Below, in pieces: positions 9,630-19,200 of a stretch of DNA of 64,000 bases. The stretch lies in the NCBI GenBank assembly GCA_017449525.1, contig JAFTFL010000017.1, forward strand, positions 62,001-126,000. The letters run 5' to 3'. How positions within the stretch are numbered: position 1 is the first letter of the stretch; each line of letters starts with the position of its first letter. This DNA is from Bacteroidales bacterium (GTDB taxonomy: Bacteria > Bacteroidota > Bacteroidia > Bacteroidales > P3). The notes beneath the pieces are model-generated. The model made no database searches. It was given only the letters and a program-made list of their open reading frames with translations, and was not told the DNA's origin. The translations under genes and the position numbers were made by a program.

Positions 9630-10034
9630 ATGAAAAAAATCACGCTTCTATCAGTGCTGCTACTAATGGGCTGTTTGTCAATCTTGACCTTAAGCCGCTG
9701 CGACAAGGACACCAACTGCTATGTGAACGTTTCGGTCATTGACGAAACGACAAAGCGCCCCGTCTCTGGCGTATTTATCAAAATCGACATCGACAGCAGT
9801 TATATCAACGCAAGTGGCATGACCGATGCAACGGGCACTTTCCGTGCCACTTTCGCTGCGCCCGCCATTTTCAACGTTGCAGCTACCTACGAAACAGGCT
9901 ACGACGACGAGTACCCCATCGAGGATTTCCGCTGCTACCGCAAAGGCAACAATACCGTGCGTCTCCTTGAGGGCGACACCGTCTTCACCACTATCAACCT
10001 CGAGCCCGACATCATCCGCGAGGCGCGCAGATAA
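9630..10034 (+). CDS. Small lipoprotein with a carboxypeptidase-regulatory-like fold
   Basis: A 134-residue predicted lipoprotein. The signal ends in a lipobox-like LTLSRC, and the residues after the cysteine (DKD) are acidic in the way that marks surface-exported lipoproteins in Bacteroidota. The mature part (YVNVSVIDETTKRPVSGVF, TDATGTFRATFAAPAIFNVAA) looks like one beta-sandwich of the carboxypeptidase-regulatory or CNA-B kind. It is followed after 15 bases by the DUF4301 gene and has its own promoter. Its specific role is unknown; a small surface or periplasmic binding protein is a guess. Confidence 0.75.
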   Translation: MKKITLLSVLLLMGCLSILTLSRCDKDTNCYVNVSVIDETTKRPVSGVFIKIDIDSSYINASGMTDATGTFRATFAAPAIFNVAATYETGYDDEYPIEDFRCYRKGNNTVRLLEGDTVFTTINLEPDIIREARR

Positions 10035-10049
10035 CGCTTACTTATTCTT

Positions 10050-11597
10050 ATGAACCATTTCACCGAAGGCGACCTCCAACAGGCCGCCACATTGGGCATT
10101 ACGCCTAAACAACTACAACAACAACTGAACAATTTCCGTCAGGGCTTCGCCAAGACCGAACTAACCCGTGCAGCTACCGTCCAAAACGGTGGCATACGCC
10201 GCTTGGAAGAGGCCGACATCGACCGCTATGTCTCAGCCTACGAAGAGTCGATTGCTGGGGGACTTCGCCCACTGAAGTTCGTGCCAGCATCGGGTGCTGC
10301 CACACGCATGTTCAAAGACCTCTACGAGTTTTCCAGCAAGTACTTCGGAATCGACTACAGCGTAGCCAGCGACTACCCCTCCGTACGAGAGTTCTTGGAG
10401 CACATACGCAGTTTTGCATTCTTCGACGACCTGCAGGCCTGCATGCAACGTTCCGCATGCGATTTCGGCGACTACATGACGCGGGGCGACTTTGCCACCG
10501 TCATCAACTTCCTGCTGAAAGAACAGTACCTGGGCTACGGCAGTCTGCCCAAAGCCCTCATCAAGTTCCACCGCTACGGCAGTCTTCAACGCACCCCCCT
10601 CGAGGAGCACATCGTCGAAGGAGCCGAATATGCACGAACAGCCACCGATGAGGTGTACCTGCACTTCACCGTTTCGCCCGAGCATCACCGTCTTTTCACC
10701 AGCAAGATAGCCTCTATCCGCAAGTACTACGAGGATGCCCTCGGAGTGAAGTTGCACATTGCCCTGTCCGAGCAGAAGCACTACACCGATACGCTGGCCG
10801 TTGACGAGTATAACAACCCCGTGCGCGACGAGGCAGGCCACTTGGTGTTCCGTCCTGGGGGACACGGTGCCCTCATCGAGAATCTGGGCGAGTGCAATGC
10901 CGACATCATCTTCATCAAGAATATTGACAATGTGGTGCCCGACTGGATGAAGCACACCACCACCGTCTACAAGAAGGCACTGGCGGGCCTGCTCGTGGAG
11001 GTGCAGCAGCAGGTGTTCGCCCACCTCCGCGCCCTTGCCTCCCACCCCGAGGCTTCCCACATAGCCGCGGCCGCCACCTTTGCCTCCGACCAGTTGCACC
11101 TCCACTTGCCGGCCGACTTCGGCGCGCTGCCGCTCGCCGAACAGTGCAAGCAGCTGACGGCGCTACTCCACCGCCCCATACGCGTATGCGGTATGGTACG
11201 CAACCAGGGTGAGCCCGGCGGAGGCCCCTTCTTCGTGCGCAACAGCCAGCAGCAAGAAACACTTCAAATAGTCGAGACGGCACAGATTAATACCAAATCC
11301 CCTGCGCAGAACGACATCCTCAACCACGCCACCCACTTCAACCCTGTTGACCTGGTGTGCGCCACGAAGGACCACCGCGGCCGCCGCTTCGATCTGCACC
11401 AGTATGTGGACTACAACACGGGGTTCATATCCAAGAAAACGAAAGGAGCGCAGACCGTCAAGTCGCAAGAACTACCTGGCCTTTGGAATGGTTCCATGGC
11501 GCACTGGATTACCCTCTTCGTAGAAGTGCCACTGGCCACCTTCAACCCGGTCAAGACGGTCAACGACCTGCTGCGCAAGGAACATCTGGAGGGTTGA
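10050..11597 (+). CDS. DUF4301 family protein
   Basis: A 515-residue cytoplasmic protein that matches the Bacteroidota DUF4301 family as I know it: the N-terminus (FTEGDLQQAATLGI, then a GFAKTELTRAAT segment) and the phrase LKFVPASGAATRMFKDLY near residue 70 are typical. The latter resembles the nucleotide-binding loop of sugar nucleotidyltransferases, and GGHGALIENLGECNADIIFIKNIDNV near residue 270 fits a transferase-like fold, but no activity has been established to my knowledge. No signal peptide or membrane segment is seen. It lies 15 bases downstream of the small lipoprotein gene and ends at a good terminator. Confidence 0.85.
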   Translation: MNHFTEGDLQQAATLGITPKQLQQQLNNFRQGFAKTELTRAATVQNGGIRRLEEADIDRYVSAYEESIAGGLRPLKFVPASGAATRMFKDLYEFSSKYFGIDYSVASDYPSVREFLEHIRSFAFFDDLQACMQRSACDFGDYMTRGDFATVINFLLKEQYLGYGSLPKALIKFHRYGSLQRTPLEEHIVEGAEYARTATDEVYLHFTVSPEHHRLFTSKIASIRKYYEDALGVKLHIALSEQKHYTDTLAVDEYNNPVRDEAGHLVFRPGGHGALIENLGECNADIIFIKNIDNVVPDWMKHTTTVYKKALAGLLVEVQQQVFAHLRALASHPEASHIAAAATFASDQLHLHLPADFGALPLAEQCKQLTALLHRPIRVCGMVRNQGEPGGGPFFVRNSQQQETLQIVETAQINTKSPAQNDILNHATHFNPVDLVCATKDHRGRRFDLHQYVDYNTGFISKKTKGAQTVKSQELPGLWNGSMAHWITLFVEVPLATFNPVKTVNDLLRKEHLEG

Positions 11598-11651
11598 GCA
11601 TCGTGCCCTGTAGGCATACGCCTCCTCCCTATCCCCACTGCCACACACATA

Positions 11652-11681
11652 GGGTAGCCTCTTCCAAGGCTGCCCTTTTTT
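11652..11681 (+). terminator. Rho-independent terminator after the DUF4301 gene
   Basis: The stem GGGTAGCCT / AGGCTGCCC (9 bp with one G-T pair) has a 6-base loop and is followed directly by six T. It lies 54 bases after the stop codon. Confidence 0.85.
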
Positions 11682-12025
11682 CGTTGCAGTTCGTCGGACG
11701 GCGCACTGCAGCATGCAGCATGGGATGCCATAGCATACCCATTTTTCTCCATTCGGCACTTTTCGCCTTGCTCCTCTGCCCCCACATCGATGTCCACAGA
11801 CTGCTCTACCCCCCTCCTTCGGCACATTTTCTCATCCGAAAGAGCCTCCCTCCTCCCCTACAAGGCCTCTTCATCCACATTTTCACGGAATAGAGACAAA
11901 ACGGTCGTTATCTGCATGTTGCGCACATCCAGTATCAGAACAGCACCGCCGTCATTCACCAATATTGGTTAGTGCTCGGCGCAAAATGGCTACCAGTAGT
12001 TAGGTACCGTGCAGCCAAAAGGCTG
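11682..12025. other. Intergenic stretch, no gene seen
   Basis: No convincing coding frame is seen. It contains a perfect 12-bp palindrome (ACCAATATTGGT, 11958-11969) that could be an operator. A small hairpin (CAGCC / GGCTG with an AAAA loop, 12012-12025) lies immediately before the candidate sRNA promoter. The remainder shows nothing. Confidence 0.5.
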
Positions 12026-12033
12026 TACTTTTG
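12026..12033 (+). promoter_or_regulatory. Candidate promoter -7 element of the sRNA
   Basis: TACTTTTG matches TAnnTTTG. A weak TTAG sits 22 bases upstream in place of the -33 TTTG. A start near 12040 is expected, with no coding frame beginning nearby. Confidence 0.5.
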
Positions 12034-12039
12034 CATCGT

Positions 12040-12151
12040 CAACAGTTGGATACGCAGACTCCTGTTCAACATGATTGCAGTTCTGTGTCTCAATTAGTTT
12101 TAGGATTAATTACGGAAAATGGGCGTTCAGAAGATGAGCGCCTGTTTTTTT
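12040..12151 (+). ncRNA. Candidate small RNA, about 110 nt
   Basis: This stretch lies between a TAnnTTTG promoter and a strong intrinsic terminator and does not begin a plausible protein. Internal pairing is visible: ACGCAGA near 12053 can pair with TCTGTGT near 12083, and GTTG and CAAC segments near the 5' end are complementary. I could not match it to 6S RNA, the 4.5S/SRP core, tmRNA or RNase P. The 5' end is placed about 7 bases after the -7 box and is inferred. Confidence 0.45.
12121..12151 (+). terminator. Intrinsic terminator of the candidate sRNA
   Basis: The stem GGCGTTC / GAGCGCC (7 bp, one G-T pair) has a 7-base loop and is followed by TG and seven T. It is well formed and ends no recognisable coding sequence. 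Confidence 0.75.
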
Positions 12152-12335
12152 GTTGTCCAGTGCTCCTACTCTCAGCACGACCTGTACCGAGTTCAGCTTG
12201 GGTAGCTGCCCTCACTACTGCTGCCCTGTCGGGCCACCCACTGTCAGCGAACAGCCTTTTCACCGACTGAGTACATCCAACTCTCCCCTACATCAATGAG
12301 ATGCCCCCTCGTAGAAAACAGGACTATCCGCTCCT

Positions 12336-12564
12336 GCACATCCTCATGCCTCTTCATCCACATCCGTTGTTTTCCTCATGCACATCCCTTTGTCCTCCTC
12401 ATGCGCATCCCTTTGTCCTCCGCATGCGCATCCCTTTGTCCTCCGCATGCACATCCTTCGCCTCCCCCTCATGCGCATCCGTGCTTCCGTCCCTGCCCCC
12501 ACTGTCCTCTTCGTGCACAGCCTCGTCCATATTCATGCGCACATTCACTTTCTCCGTAGGGCAC
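12336..12564. repeat. Periodic palindrome array A (TGCRCA type, 22-24 bp)
   Basis: The four-base core GYRC starts at 12336, 12380, 12403, 12426, 12449, 12473, 12515, 12537 and 12561, with degenerate copies at 12358 (CCAC) and 12495 (GCCC). Steps are 22, 22, 23, 23, 23, 24, 22, 20, 22 and 24. Eight copies are exact TGCACA or TGCGCA. In 12375-12443 the whole 23-bp unit is repeated almost perfectly three times; elsewhere only the core is kept. The step is not a multiple of three, so the proline- and histidine-rich frames across it are unlikely to be proteins. Confidence 0.75.
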
Positions 12565-12644
12565 TCTGCCTCTTTCGCATCAGCCTCCACCAGCCGTGCC
12601 TTCAGCGTAGGAGGCAGTCCTCGTGGACGGAGCAGTATCACCCC

Positions 12645-12761
12645 ATACGAAAAGACGGGGTAGACCCGTAGTCTATCCCGTCCTAAGTTGTACAACACCC
12701 GTCCCGATGGCCTACGGCAAGTGCCTCTATGCCGTACGGGTGTTATCCATTAAGAGTGCGG
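12645..12761. repeat. Periodic palindrome array B (GTAC type, 22 bp)
   Basis: GTAC-like cores lie at 12668 (GTAG), 12690 (GTAC), 12712 (CTAC), 12734 (GTAC) and 12756 (GTGC), each exactly 22 bases apart; a further relaxed copy (ATAC) is at 12645. The segment 12709-12740 resembles 29957-29988 in array C at most positions. The array overlaps the 3' end and terminator region of the small gene at 12765-12902. Confidence 0.6.
12650..12682 (-). terminator. Intrinsic terminator of the 45-codon gene
   Basis: Read on the minus strand, GACGGGATAGA pairs with TCTACCCCGTC (11 bp, one wobble pair) around a 7-base loop, followed by TTTT. A second stem lies between it and the gene: AACACCCGT at 12694-12702 with ACGGGTGTT at 12736-12744. 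Confidence 0.75.
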
Positions 12762-12764
12762 TAT

Positions 12765-12902
12765 TTACTGCTCTCCGTTAATGATGGCCTTGTGAACAGC
12801 GTTCCATCCTGCAGCGTTGATACCCCAATTGTTGGTGGAGTTCTTGTTGCCGCGCACTCTAACTTTTCTTCTCTTTACCTTTTTGTTTGCATTAATACCC
12901 AT
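12765..12902 (-). CDS. 45-residue basic small protein, unknown function
   Basis: A short frame with every part of a complete transcription unit: ATG at 12902, TAA at 12765, an in-frame stop 12 bases upstream of the start, a strong promoter with both boxes at 12981-13012, and a good terminator at 12650-12682. The protein starts MGINANKKVKRRKVRVRGNK, very basic, and continues with a non-repetitive half containing NNWGINAAGWNAVHKAI. The segment GIN occurs twice, and the Trp-Gly and Gly-Trp pairs suggest a structured C-terminal half. It has no signal peptide or membrane helix. An RNA- or DNA-binding role would suit the basic N-terminus but is a guess. I do not recognise a family. Confidence 0.65.
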   Translation of the reverse strand: MGINANKKVKRRKVRVRGNKNSTNNWGINAAGWNAVHKAIINGEQ

Positions 12903-12980
12903 GTCTATGCTCTATTAATATGTTTATACTCTTGTTCTACAATTCCATTGCCGTACTGCTACGTAGCGCAAAAACAGGTG

Positions 12981-13012
12981 CAAAGGTATTGTTTTTTTTC
13001 CTCTCCTGCAAA
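12981..13012 (-). promoter_or_regulatory. Promoter of the 45-codon gene
   Basis: On the minus strand TTTG (13012-13009) is followed after exactly 20 bases by TACCTTTG (12988-12981), the full Bacteroidetes -33/-7 arrangement. Transcription should start near 12975, about 73 bases before the ATG. Confidence 0.75.
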
Positions 13013-13058
13013 TCTTTTTGCCTTTTATTCAAGAAGTCGCATCGCTTGGCACTCCGTT

Positions 13059-16034
13059 TTACTTCCGTCGGCCACCCATACGGCGCGTCTTGGCCAAATC
13101 GGGGACGTGAGTTTCATCCCAACTATTGTTGCGCTGCCACTCCAGCATAGCAATCGTGTCGTAGTGCGTCGTGCCGTCCACGGTGTACGAACCCAAATAC
13201 CACGCGTCGTTGCTTCCCTTGCCACTATTGAGCGCATTGATAAGCAGTTCGCCAGCCTGTGCTCCATCAATGAGTTTCGATGCACGGTCTGGTCCAGTCG
13301 TTCCTTCCACGAAGGAGTAGGTACCGCCCGTTTCTGACGTGAGAGTTCCTGGCACCACGAAGTAGTTCTCCTCAAACCGCTTGAAGGCTGCTGTACCATT
13401 GGTGTACCAGCCCGTGCTTTCCGCAGACCGCACCGAACTGGTGGCGTCCAATCGGGTAGCTCCTGCTATGAGGTTGGTCCAGCGGCCGTCCACGGGAGTC
13501 TCGTTGACCGTAACGAAACCGCCGTAGAAGGAGCTGAAGCGATTGTAGCAGTTCCGAATGACGGGCACATAGTTAGGGTAGTCGTATGCGACCTCGGCCG
13601 CAATGCCGCCTATCAAGGCGTCCACTTCGCCCGTACGTTCCAGCGTGGAGAGACAGTAGCTGTTCTCCACCCTGCCTGCCCACAGTCGCGCAACCAGTCC
13701 GCCCACGGCGTCGTAGCCTCGCACCGTAGCGTCGCGGCTCGACCAGCAGTTCTTGATGACAGCATAGGGGCTATCTTGGCGCACTGCAATGCCACCCGTG
13801 TGGCGGGCACGCAGGTTGGCGTTGTTGCGGCAGTGGTTGATGGTACCTCTATTAAAATAGGTGATGCCGCCCACGTTGCTCTTACTCACTGGTTGGCCAT
13901 CCACGTTGAGGATGGTGTCGGCCCATATCATGGAGGTTACGTTGCAATTCTCCACCTTGTTGTAGTTGTAGAAGGTAATACCACCCCAGTTGCTCGGGGT
14001 CTGATAGGTTCGGTACGAACCTTGACAATTGATGACGGTGGCATAGTTGGCGAACACCAACCCAGCTACACTGTCGGCATTGAGCGTGGCAAAGGTCAGC
14101 GTGAAGCCCTGTACCGAGCCCCCCACCCCTTCGCTGGACAGCTGCATGCCATTCATCGACGCCCCGACACCCTTGTTGATGATGCACACTCCAGCAGCAT
14201 GCTGCAGACGCGACGCGCCCTCTTCCAGCAGTGGAGTCCAGTGCTTGTAGGTGGTAGTTCCAATCGTAGTACTGGTGAATATGCCGAGGGAGAGTATGCC
14301 CTCGCAGGCTCCGCCGCGTATATCCCCCCCATTGTTGACAACGGCCAGACCAGCTAAGGACAAGCCGAAACTTTCGCTGCGCGAGGCCTGTTTCCACGTG
14401 GTTCCGTCCACATCGGCCAAGGCAATGTTCATGCGGTTATGGCAGTCTGTAAGTGTACCTTCGTTGACATAGCACAGCGGTGAGAAGCCCTTCACCCCAG
14501 CAGGGGCAAAGCCCGGCATACTGAGGGCGTAGCTGTGATCAGGCTTGTCATACATGTAGTAGACCACACGCCCTTCCTCATCGTCGCTCAGCACAAGGTT
14601 CAGCATGCGCACATAGGTAGGTGTAGGGTTGTCGCGGTTGGTGGTGATATCCCACGGGCGCGACGAGGGCCAACCGCGGGGCGCAGACCCGTCGGTCGGG
14701 AGCTGGTCAATGCTCACCAGCGAGACTTCGCCCTCGGAGGTGATGTTGTAGAAGATGGGGTAGCCACTGATGTTGGTAATGCCGTGGTTGCGCGGATTGG
14801 AGGTTGCTATAGTGAAGTGCCCCTTGAAGTCACGGATGCCATCGACCCAGTTGCCCGGGTAGAGCACAATGTCATTACGAACCACCTTGAAGTAGGTGTC
14901 CTTCGTAACCTCTTGGCCGTTGATGATGACCTTGCCATCAACAGGGTTGTTGAAGGCATTGCGCAGGCGCACCATGTCGGTAGTGTCGTAGATTTGGAAA
15001 GGACGCTCTGCTGTGCCGTTGCCTACAAACTGGGGCGAGAGGATATTCTGCTCCCACGAGTCGATACAGAGAGCCTGCATCTTGGTGATGCGGTTGCGCG
15101 CCACGTAGAACTTCATATTCTTGGTGCAGGTCTTGCTACCATCGGCGTTGAAGACCTTCATCTGCAGCGCATAGTCCACACGAGCCGTGTCGTCGAGGAC
15201 GGGCAGCGCCAGATAGAAAGTCCACAGGTTGCTCACGTCGCTGCCACCTATGGTGCGCGAAGTGGGTATGTTGGTGATGGTGATTTTGCGTGCTTCTTCA
15301 GTAACCGCACCACCCGTCATCGTGGCTTGCAGGTAGGGGGCGTTCGTCTTGATGCCCTTCACCGAGAATTTGCCCGATATTTGCTTGGGCTGCTTGGTGC
15401 TGGCATACGAGGCAGCGTTGTCCGATATTTCGCGGAACTCTATCTTGCTGATAGCGCTGGCGGCCTCCTTGGCCGCATAGACCTGGATGCGGACTATGCC
15501 ACTGACCGAATGGAAGTCCAGTCGCTCCGAATTCTCTCCTGTCGCTTTCCAGTTGCCCACCGAGGTCCACGCCACCATGGGGAAACATCCGCGACCGAAC
15601 GACTTGTCGGCATCGCAGGGCGAGTCGCCCTGGCGGTATTGCTGCTCGGCTGGATAAAGAATAGAGAAAACCTCGCTGCCCGTCTGACCCGACACTTGAC
15701 TGGTGGCGGGATAGACCGCATAGTACTCTTTGGAGGCCAGCACCGTGCCGTCGAAGAAGGCATTGCGCGTGCCAGAGCCCGTAATGAGCTTCAGCAACAC
15801 ACCCTCTTCACCAGCAGGAAAGACCTGCACCGCATCGTCATCCTCCCAGTATATCCACTGCTCGGCATTGGTCAGATAGGTCTTCGCACCCGATTTGGCC
15901 ACGACCGTGTCGGCCTCTTCGGCCTGCGGCTGCTCCAAGTCGCTGGCAAAGCGCACCTGCACCTTGTCCTTAGTGCAACCCACCACGAGCAGCACCGCAA
16001 GCAGCATTGTTATCGAGATTTTTGTAGTATGCAT
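13059..16034 (-). CDS. Large fimbrillin/GLUG-like surface lipoprotein
   Basis: A 991-residue predicted lipoprotein; the start at 16034 gives MHTTKISITMLLAVLLVVGC with the lipobox cysteine at residue 20. Residues about 30-330 resemble the fimbrillin or Mfa-like beta-sandwich proteins (NAEQWIYWEDDDAVQVF, EYYAVYPATSQ). The middle and C-terminal part, residues about 500-830, contains GLUG-like repeats, each with a Gly-Gly-Ile/Leu turn followed by a short strand ending in NC (VGGITYFNRGTINHCRNN, TGGIAVRQDSPYAVIKNC), which predict a beta-solenoid. It is the last gene of a three-gene operon behind the giant T9SS adhesin, so a partner role in adhesion or surface structure is likely. The ligand is unknown. 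Confidence 0.8.
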   Translation of the reverse strand: MHTTKISITMLLAVLLVVGCTKDKVQVRFASDLEQPQAEEADTVVAKSGAKTYLTNAEQWIYWEDDDAVQVFPAGEEGVLLKLITGSGTRNAFFDGTVLASKEYYAVYPATSQVSGQTGSEVFSILYPAEQQYRQGDSPCDADKSFGRGCFPMVAWTSVGNWKATGENSERLDFHSVSGIVRIQVYAAKEAASAISKIEFREISDNAASYASTKQPKQISGKFSVKGIKTNAPYLQATMTGGAVTEEARKITITNIPTSRTIGGSDVSNLWTFYLALPVLDDTARVDYALQMKVFNADGSKTCTKNMKFYVARNRITKMQALCIDSWEQNILSPQFVGNGTAERPFQIYDTTDMVRLRNAFNNPVDGKVIINGQEVTKDTYFKVVRNDIVLYPGNWVDGIRDFKGHFTIATSNPRNHGITNISGYPIFYNITSEGEVSLVSIDQLPTDGSAPRGWPSSRPWDITTNRDNPTPTYVRMLNLVLSDDEEGRVVYYMYDKPDHSYALSMPGFAPAGVKGFSPLCYVNEGTLTDCHNRMNIALADVDGTTWKQASRSESFGLSLAGLAVVNNGGDIRGGACEGILSLGIFTSTTIGTTTYKHWTPLLEEGASRLQHAAGVCIINKGVGASMNGMQLSSEGVGGSVQGFTLTFATLNADSVAGLVFANYATVINCQGSYRTYQTPSNWGGITFYNYNKVENCNVTSMIWADTILNVDGQPVSKSNVGGITYFNRGTINHCRNNANLRARHTGGIAVRQDSPYAVIKNCWSSRDATVRGYDAVGGLVARLWAGRVENSYCLSTLERTGEVDALIGGIAAEVAYDYPNYVPVIRNCYNRFSSFYGGFVTVNETPVDGRWTNLIAGATRLDATSSVRSAESTGWYTNGTAAFKRFEENYFVVPGTLTSETGGTYSFVEGTTGPDRASKLIDGAQAGELLINALNSGKGSNDAWYLGSYTVDGTTHYDTIAMLEWQRNNSWDETHVPDLAKTRRMGGRRK

Positions 16035-16051
16035 AGTGTATCGTCTCCTAT

Positions 16052-16240
16052 TTAGAACCATTCGCCGTGGTAGTTATCGCCTTCCGTATTGGTAATTTCG
16101 CTCACTGTCTCATGGTCGATGACCTCGACCGATGCAGCATAGCCCTGTTCCACAGTGTAGGTGAAGACCTCGACACGGGGAGGCTCGTAGGGCAGACGTG
16201 GGGTCGACAACGTTGTGCTGACTGTTGGCGTAGTGTCCAT
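16052..16240 (-). CDS. 62-residue protein between adhesin and lipoprotein genes
   Basis: A small protein with no signal peptide or membrane segment. After a Thr-rich start it has LPYEPPRVEVFTYTVEQGYAAS and an acidic end. The pattern Pro-rich stretch, hydrophobic strand, then EQGYAAS is one I have seen in short Bacteroidales proteins located beside surface lipoproteins; their function is not known. It lies 39 bases after the adhesin stop and 17 bases before the lipoprotein start, on the same strand, which supports it being a real operon member and not a chance frame. Confidence 0.65.
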   Translation of the reverse strand: MDTTPTVSTTLSTPRLPYEPPRVEVFTYTVEQGYAASVEVIDHETVSEITNTEGDNYHGEWF

Positions 16241-16279
16241 GTTATACCTTATTATATATAGTGTGTATAGTTCGGTTGT

Positions 16280-19200
16280 TTACTTCTTGATGACCTTGCG
16301 CACTGCTACGCGACCCTTGGTAGTTACCCGCAGGTAGTAGGCACCCGAAGGATAGCGGCTGAGGTCGACCGTCTCTATGTCGGCCGAAGCGGTGCGTTCT
16401 TGAAGGCGACGGCCATCGGCCTGGTACACCTCTATCTTCTGAAGCCCGTCGGCTTCAACAGTTACGGTGCTCAATGTCGGGTTGGGGTAAGCACTGATGC
16501 GCGTAGTGTCGCCCAGCGGAGTGCTGAACACATAGAGGTTGAGCATCACAACGCTGTCGCAGCCGTGAACCGTCAACAGGCTGTCCACCAGCTGTACCGT
16601 TCGCACAGCCCCCTCCTCACCCGTCTGGGACAGGATGGACTGCAGATCCTCGGCCAGCAGACTGAAGCCGTAACGCGAATAGTCATCGCCCAGCTGCAAG
16701 CTGTCGGACAACGTCAGGGTGGTGCCATGATTGATGGTGAGCACTACGGTGTAGGTGCTGTCAACAAAGAGCGCACTGTCCACCGTATTGAAACTGATGC
16801 GGCCACTCTGGTCGTAGCGTTGTCCATCCAGCTCAAAGTCGCCACAACTCTCCACCGTGTCGACCACCGTAACGGGCACTATCTCGGGCGCACCGTGTAT
16901 TGGGTAGCCTGCGTTAACATTGCGGTAGTCGCCGTGCCAATAACTGTAGACATCATTGCCTTGACGCTTCTGCTCAGCCACCCACAGGTTGAGGGCGCGA
17001 GTGAGGTTGTTTACGCCGTATACAGTGCGCGACATGGTAACGTTGCTGCCACTACCCGAGAATTCGGAGAGTTGTTCCAACCGGTTGTTCGAGCCCTGCG
17101 AGCTTCCCACGCGCGACAGACCTGCCAGCCCATCGTTGTAGTAGCAGTGGTCGAGCGACACGTTGTTGCCTGTAATAGCAACCAAACTGGCCGGCAGCGA
17201 GGCAGCACGCACATCGCCGTAGACGTAGTTGTTGCTCATTCGTGTGTCGGAGGCAGTACCCACCAGGCCACCCACACGCAAGTTGCCGTTGTCGGAGGTG
17301 GAAATTCGGATGTAGTTGTTGGCCGACACTACGGTCTGGTCTGCCGCCTTGCGACGGCTGAAGAGACGGCGTAGCAGGCGGGGACGGCTCTCGCCATTCA
17401 CCACACCCTTGCCCATGCCAGCAAAACCACCGAAGTAGAGCGCACGGCTATTGGTGCCGTTCACCACAAGGTGGTTGTTGCGCCCCTCGCAGTCTTCCAT
17501 CTGACCGAATAGGCCACCCGCGTAGATGGCGTCGCCAATGATTTCGACCGACGAGTACTCCTGCTGGAAACGCTCGTACAGCGCCTTATATATGCTGAAC
17601 TGAAGAGTATCTTTGGTATACAACTCAGCGCCACCCTCACCGCTATACTTGGGATCCGACTCGTCGGGCGGATTGGAGAGGTCGATCTGGTCGTTCGACC
17701 CCACATAGACCAAGTCAGTGCGGCCGCCTGTTACAAAGTCTTCGTTGCAAGAGGGGTTGGCCTTAACCCATGAATCCAGATGGGAAGCGTCGCCCCAGTT
17801 CAGACCCTGCTGATCGGAGATCGCTTCTCCATCGTAGCGCACGAGATTGCCTTCACCGTCCAGCACTGCACGGACACCGAGGATACAGTTCTCAACGAGT
17901 GCCTCCTTACCGTAGCCTATCATGGCACCCACAACATTGGTACCAGAGAAGTTGCCGTTGTGCAACCCCACGTTGCTTACGCGGGTGTGATTGACAGCCC
18001 GTGCGGCCAAACCTCCCACATAGTTGTGGCCAACCAAGAATTCACGGTGCAAGGTGAAACCTTCTATTTGGGCACTGTCCACGCAACCGAAGAAGCCCAC
18101 GTATGGCAACTCCTCTTCGTCAACGATGATGTCATTGATGTGAACCTCCTTGTCTGCTGGGTAGGGATCGAAGGTCTTCGGGTCGCGTTCGGCGCGCTTG
18201 AAGATACCCCGGAACGGGTGGCCTGCGGTACCCAGCGGCGTCCAGCGGTGTGCCTGCATGTCGTACTCACCAGGAGCGATGTAAATGGTGTCGAACACGA
18301 AATCCTGAGCCTGCTGCCCGTTCAGACCGTTGACGGTGCTGATGAGCCAAGCCAAGCCTTCCTCATTGGTGATGGTAACCGTACCACGGTAGTTGACATG
18401 GTAGCCCTCTGCAGGTTGCGTTGTTACAGTCTCCCACCAGTAGCTAAACGGGCTATAGAAAGCGGCCACCGTAGCGTCGCTGTTGCGGATGACGTACTCG
18501 GTCGATGCTGGCGACTGTGGGTCAAAGTCCCAGAAGACGAAGTTGAGGTTGTCCGTATACGGGGTACAGGTATTCAACTTCACCACATTGCCTGGGCATA
18601 AGAGGACACGGCTGTCAATAGGCACGTCATCGTAGTCGCGACGGCTGACGTAACCATAGCGCGGTTCCGGCTGCACAACAGCATAGAGATGGTAGCCGTG
18701 GTATTCGCGGATAAAGCGCGCAGGACCATCCACATGGCACGTACGACCATGACCACGTATCATGCCCGGCACATAGTTCTTCGACGCATTGGCATAGCGT
18801 GGCACCCAGTACATGTTGGCCATATTGCCTTCATAGTCGCGATGCAGGATGTACTTCGGCACCGAGTCGGCATTTCCGTCGGGCAGATAGCCGAAGTGGT
18901 AGAGCCACTCGCGCTCGTCGTCAATGGCGTTGCCATCGATGGTGATGGCGGGATAGTGGTGCAGCTGCAGTTGACGCGTGCCAGATCCAGTCGAGTCATT
19001 GTATACAAGGATTTGGTCGGCCGAGCCCGAGGTGTTACCCCTGCCGTCGTCCGTTACCTTCACGATGTTGCCACCGAGCGTAGCGAGGGCGCTCTCATAG
19101 TCCTTGCTGATACTGGTGTAGTAGCCTTCGTATGGCAACTTGTCAATCAAGTTGCGGCCAAAGTCATCCACTGCCACCGAGCCCACCGTAGTCGTATGGT

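Noticed and set aside
12031-12270. 79-codon plus-strand frame over the candidate sRNA
   Set aside because: Its start lies inside the promoter box and the frame crosses a strong intrinsic terminator.
12296-12663. Proline- and histidine-rich open frames across array A
   Set aside because: The repeat step is 22-24 bp, not a multiple of three, so the frames shift from unit to unit; composition follows the DNA repeat and not a protein.
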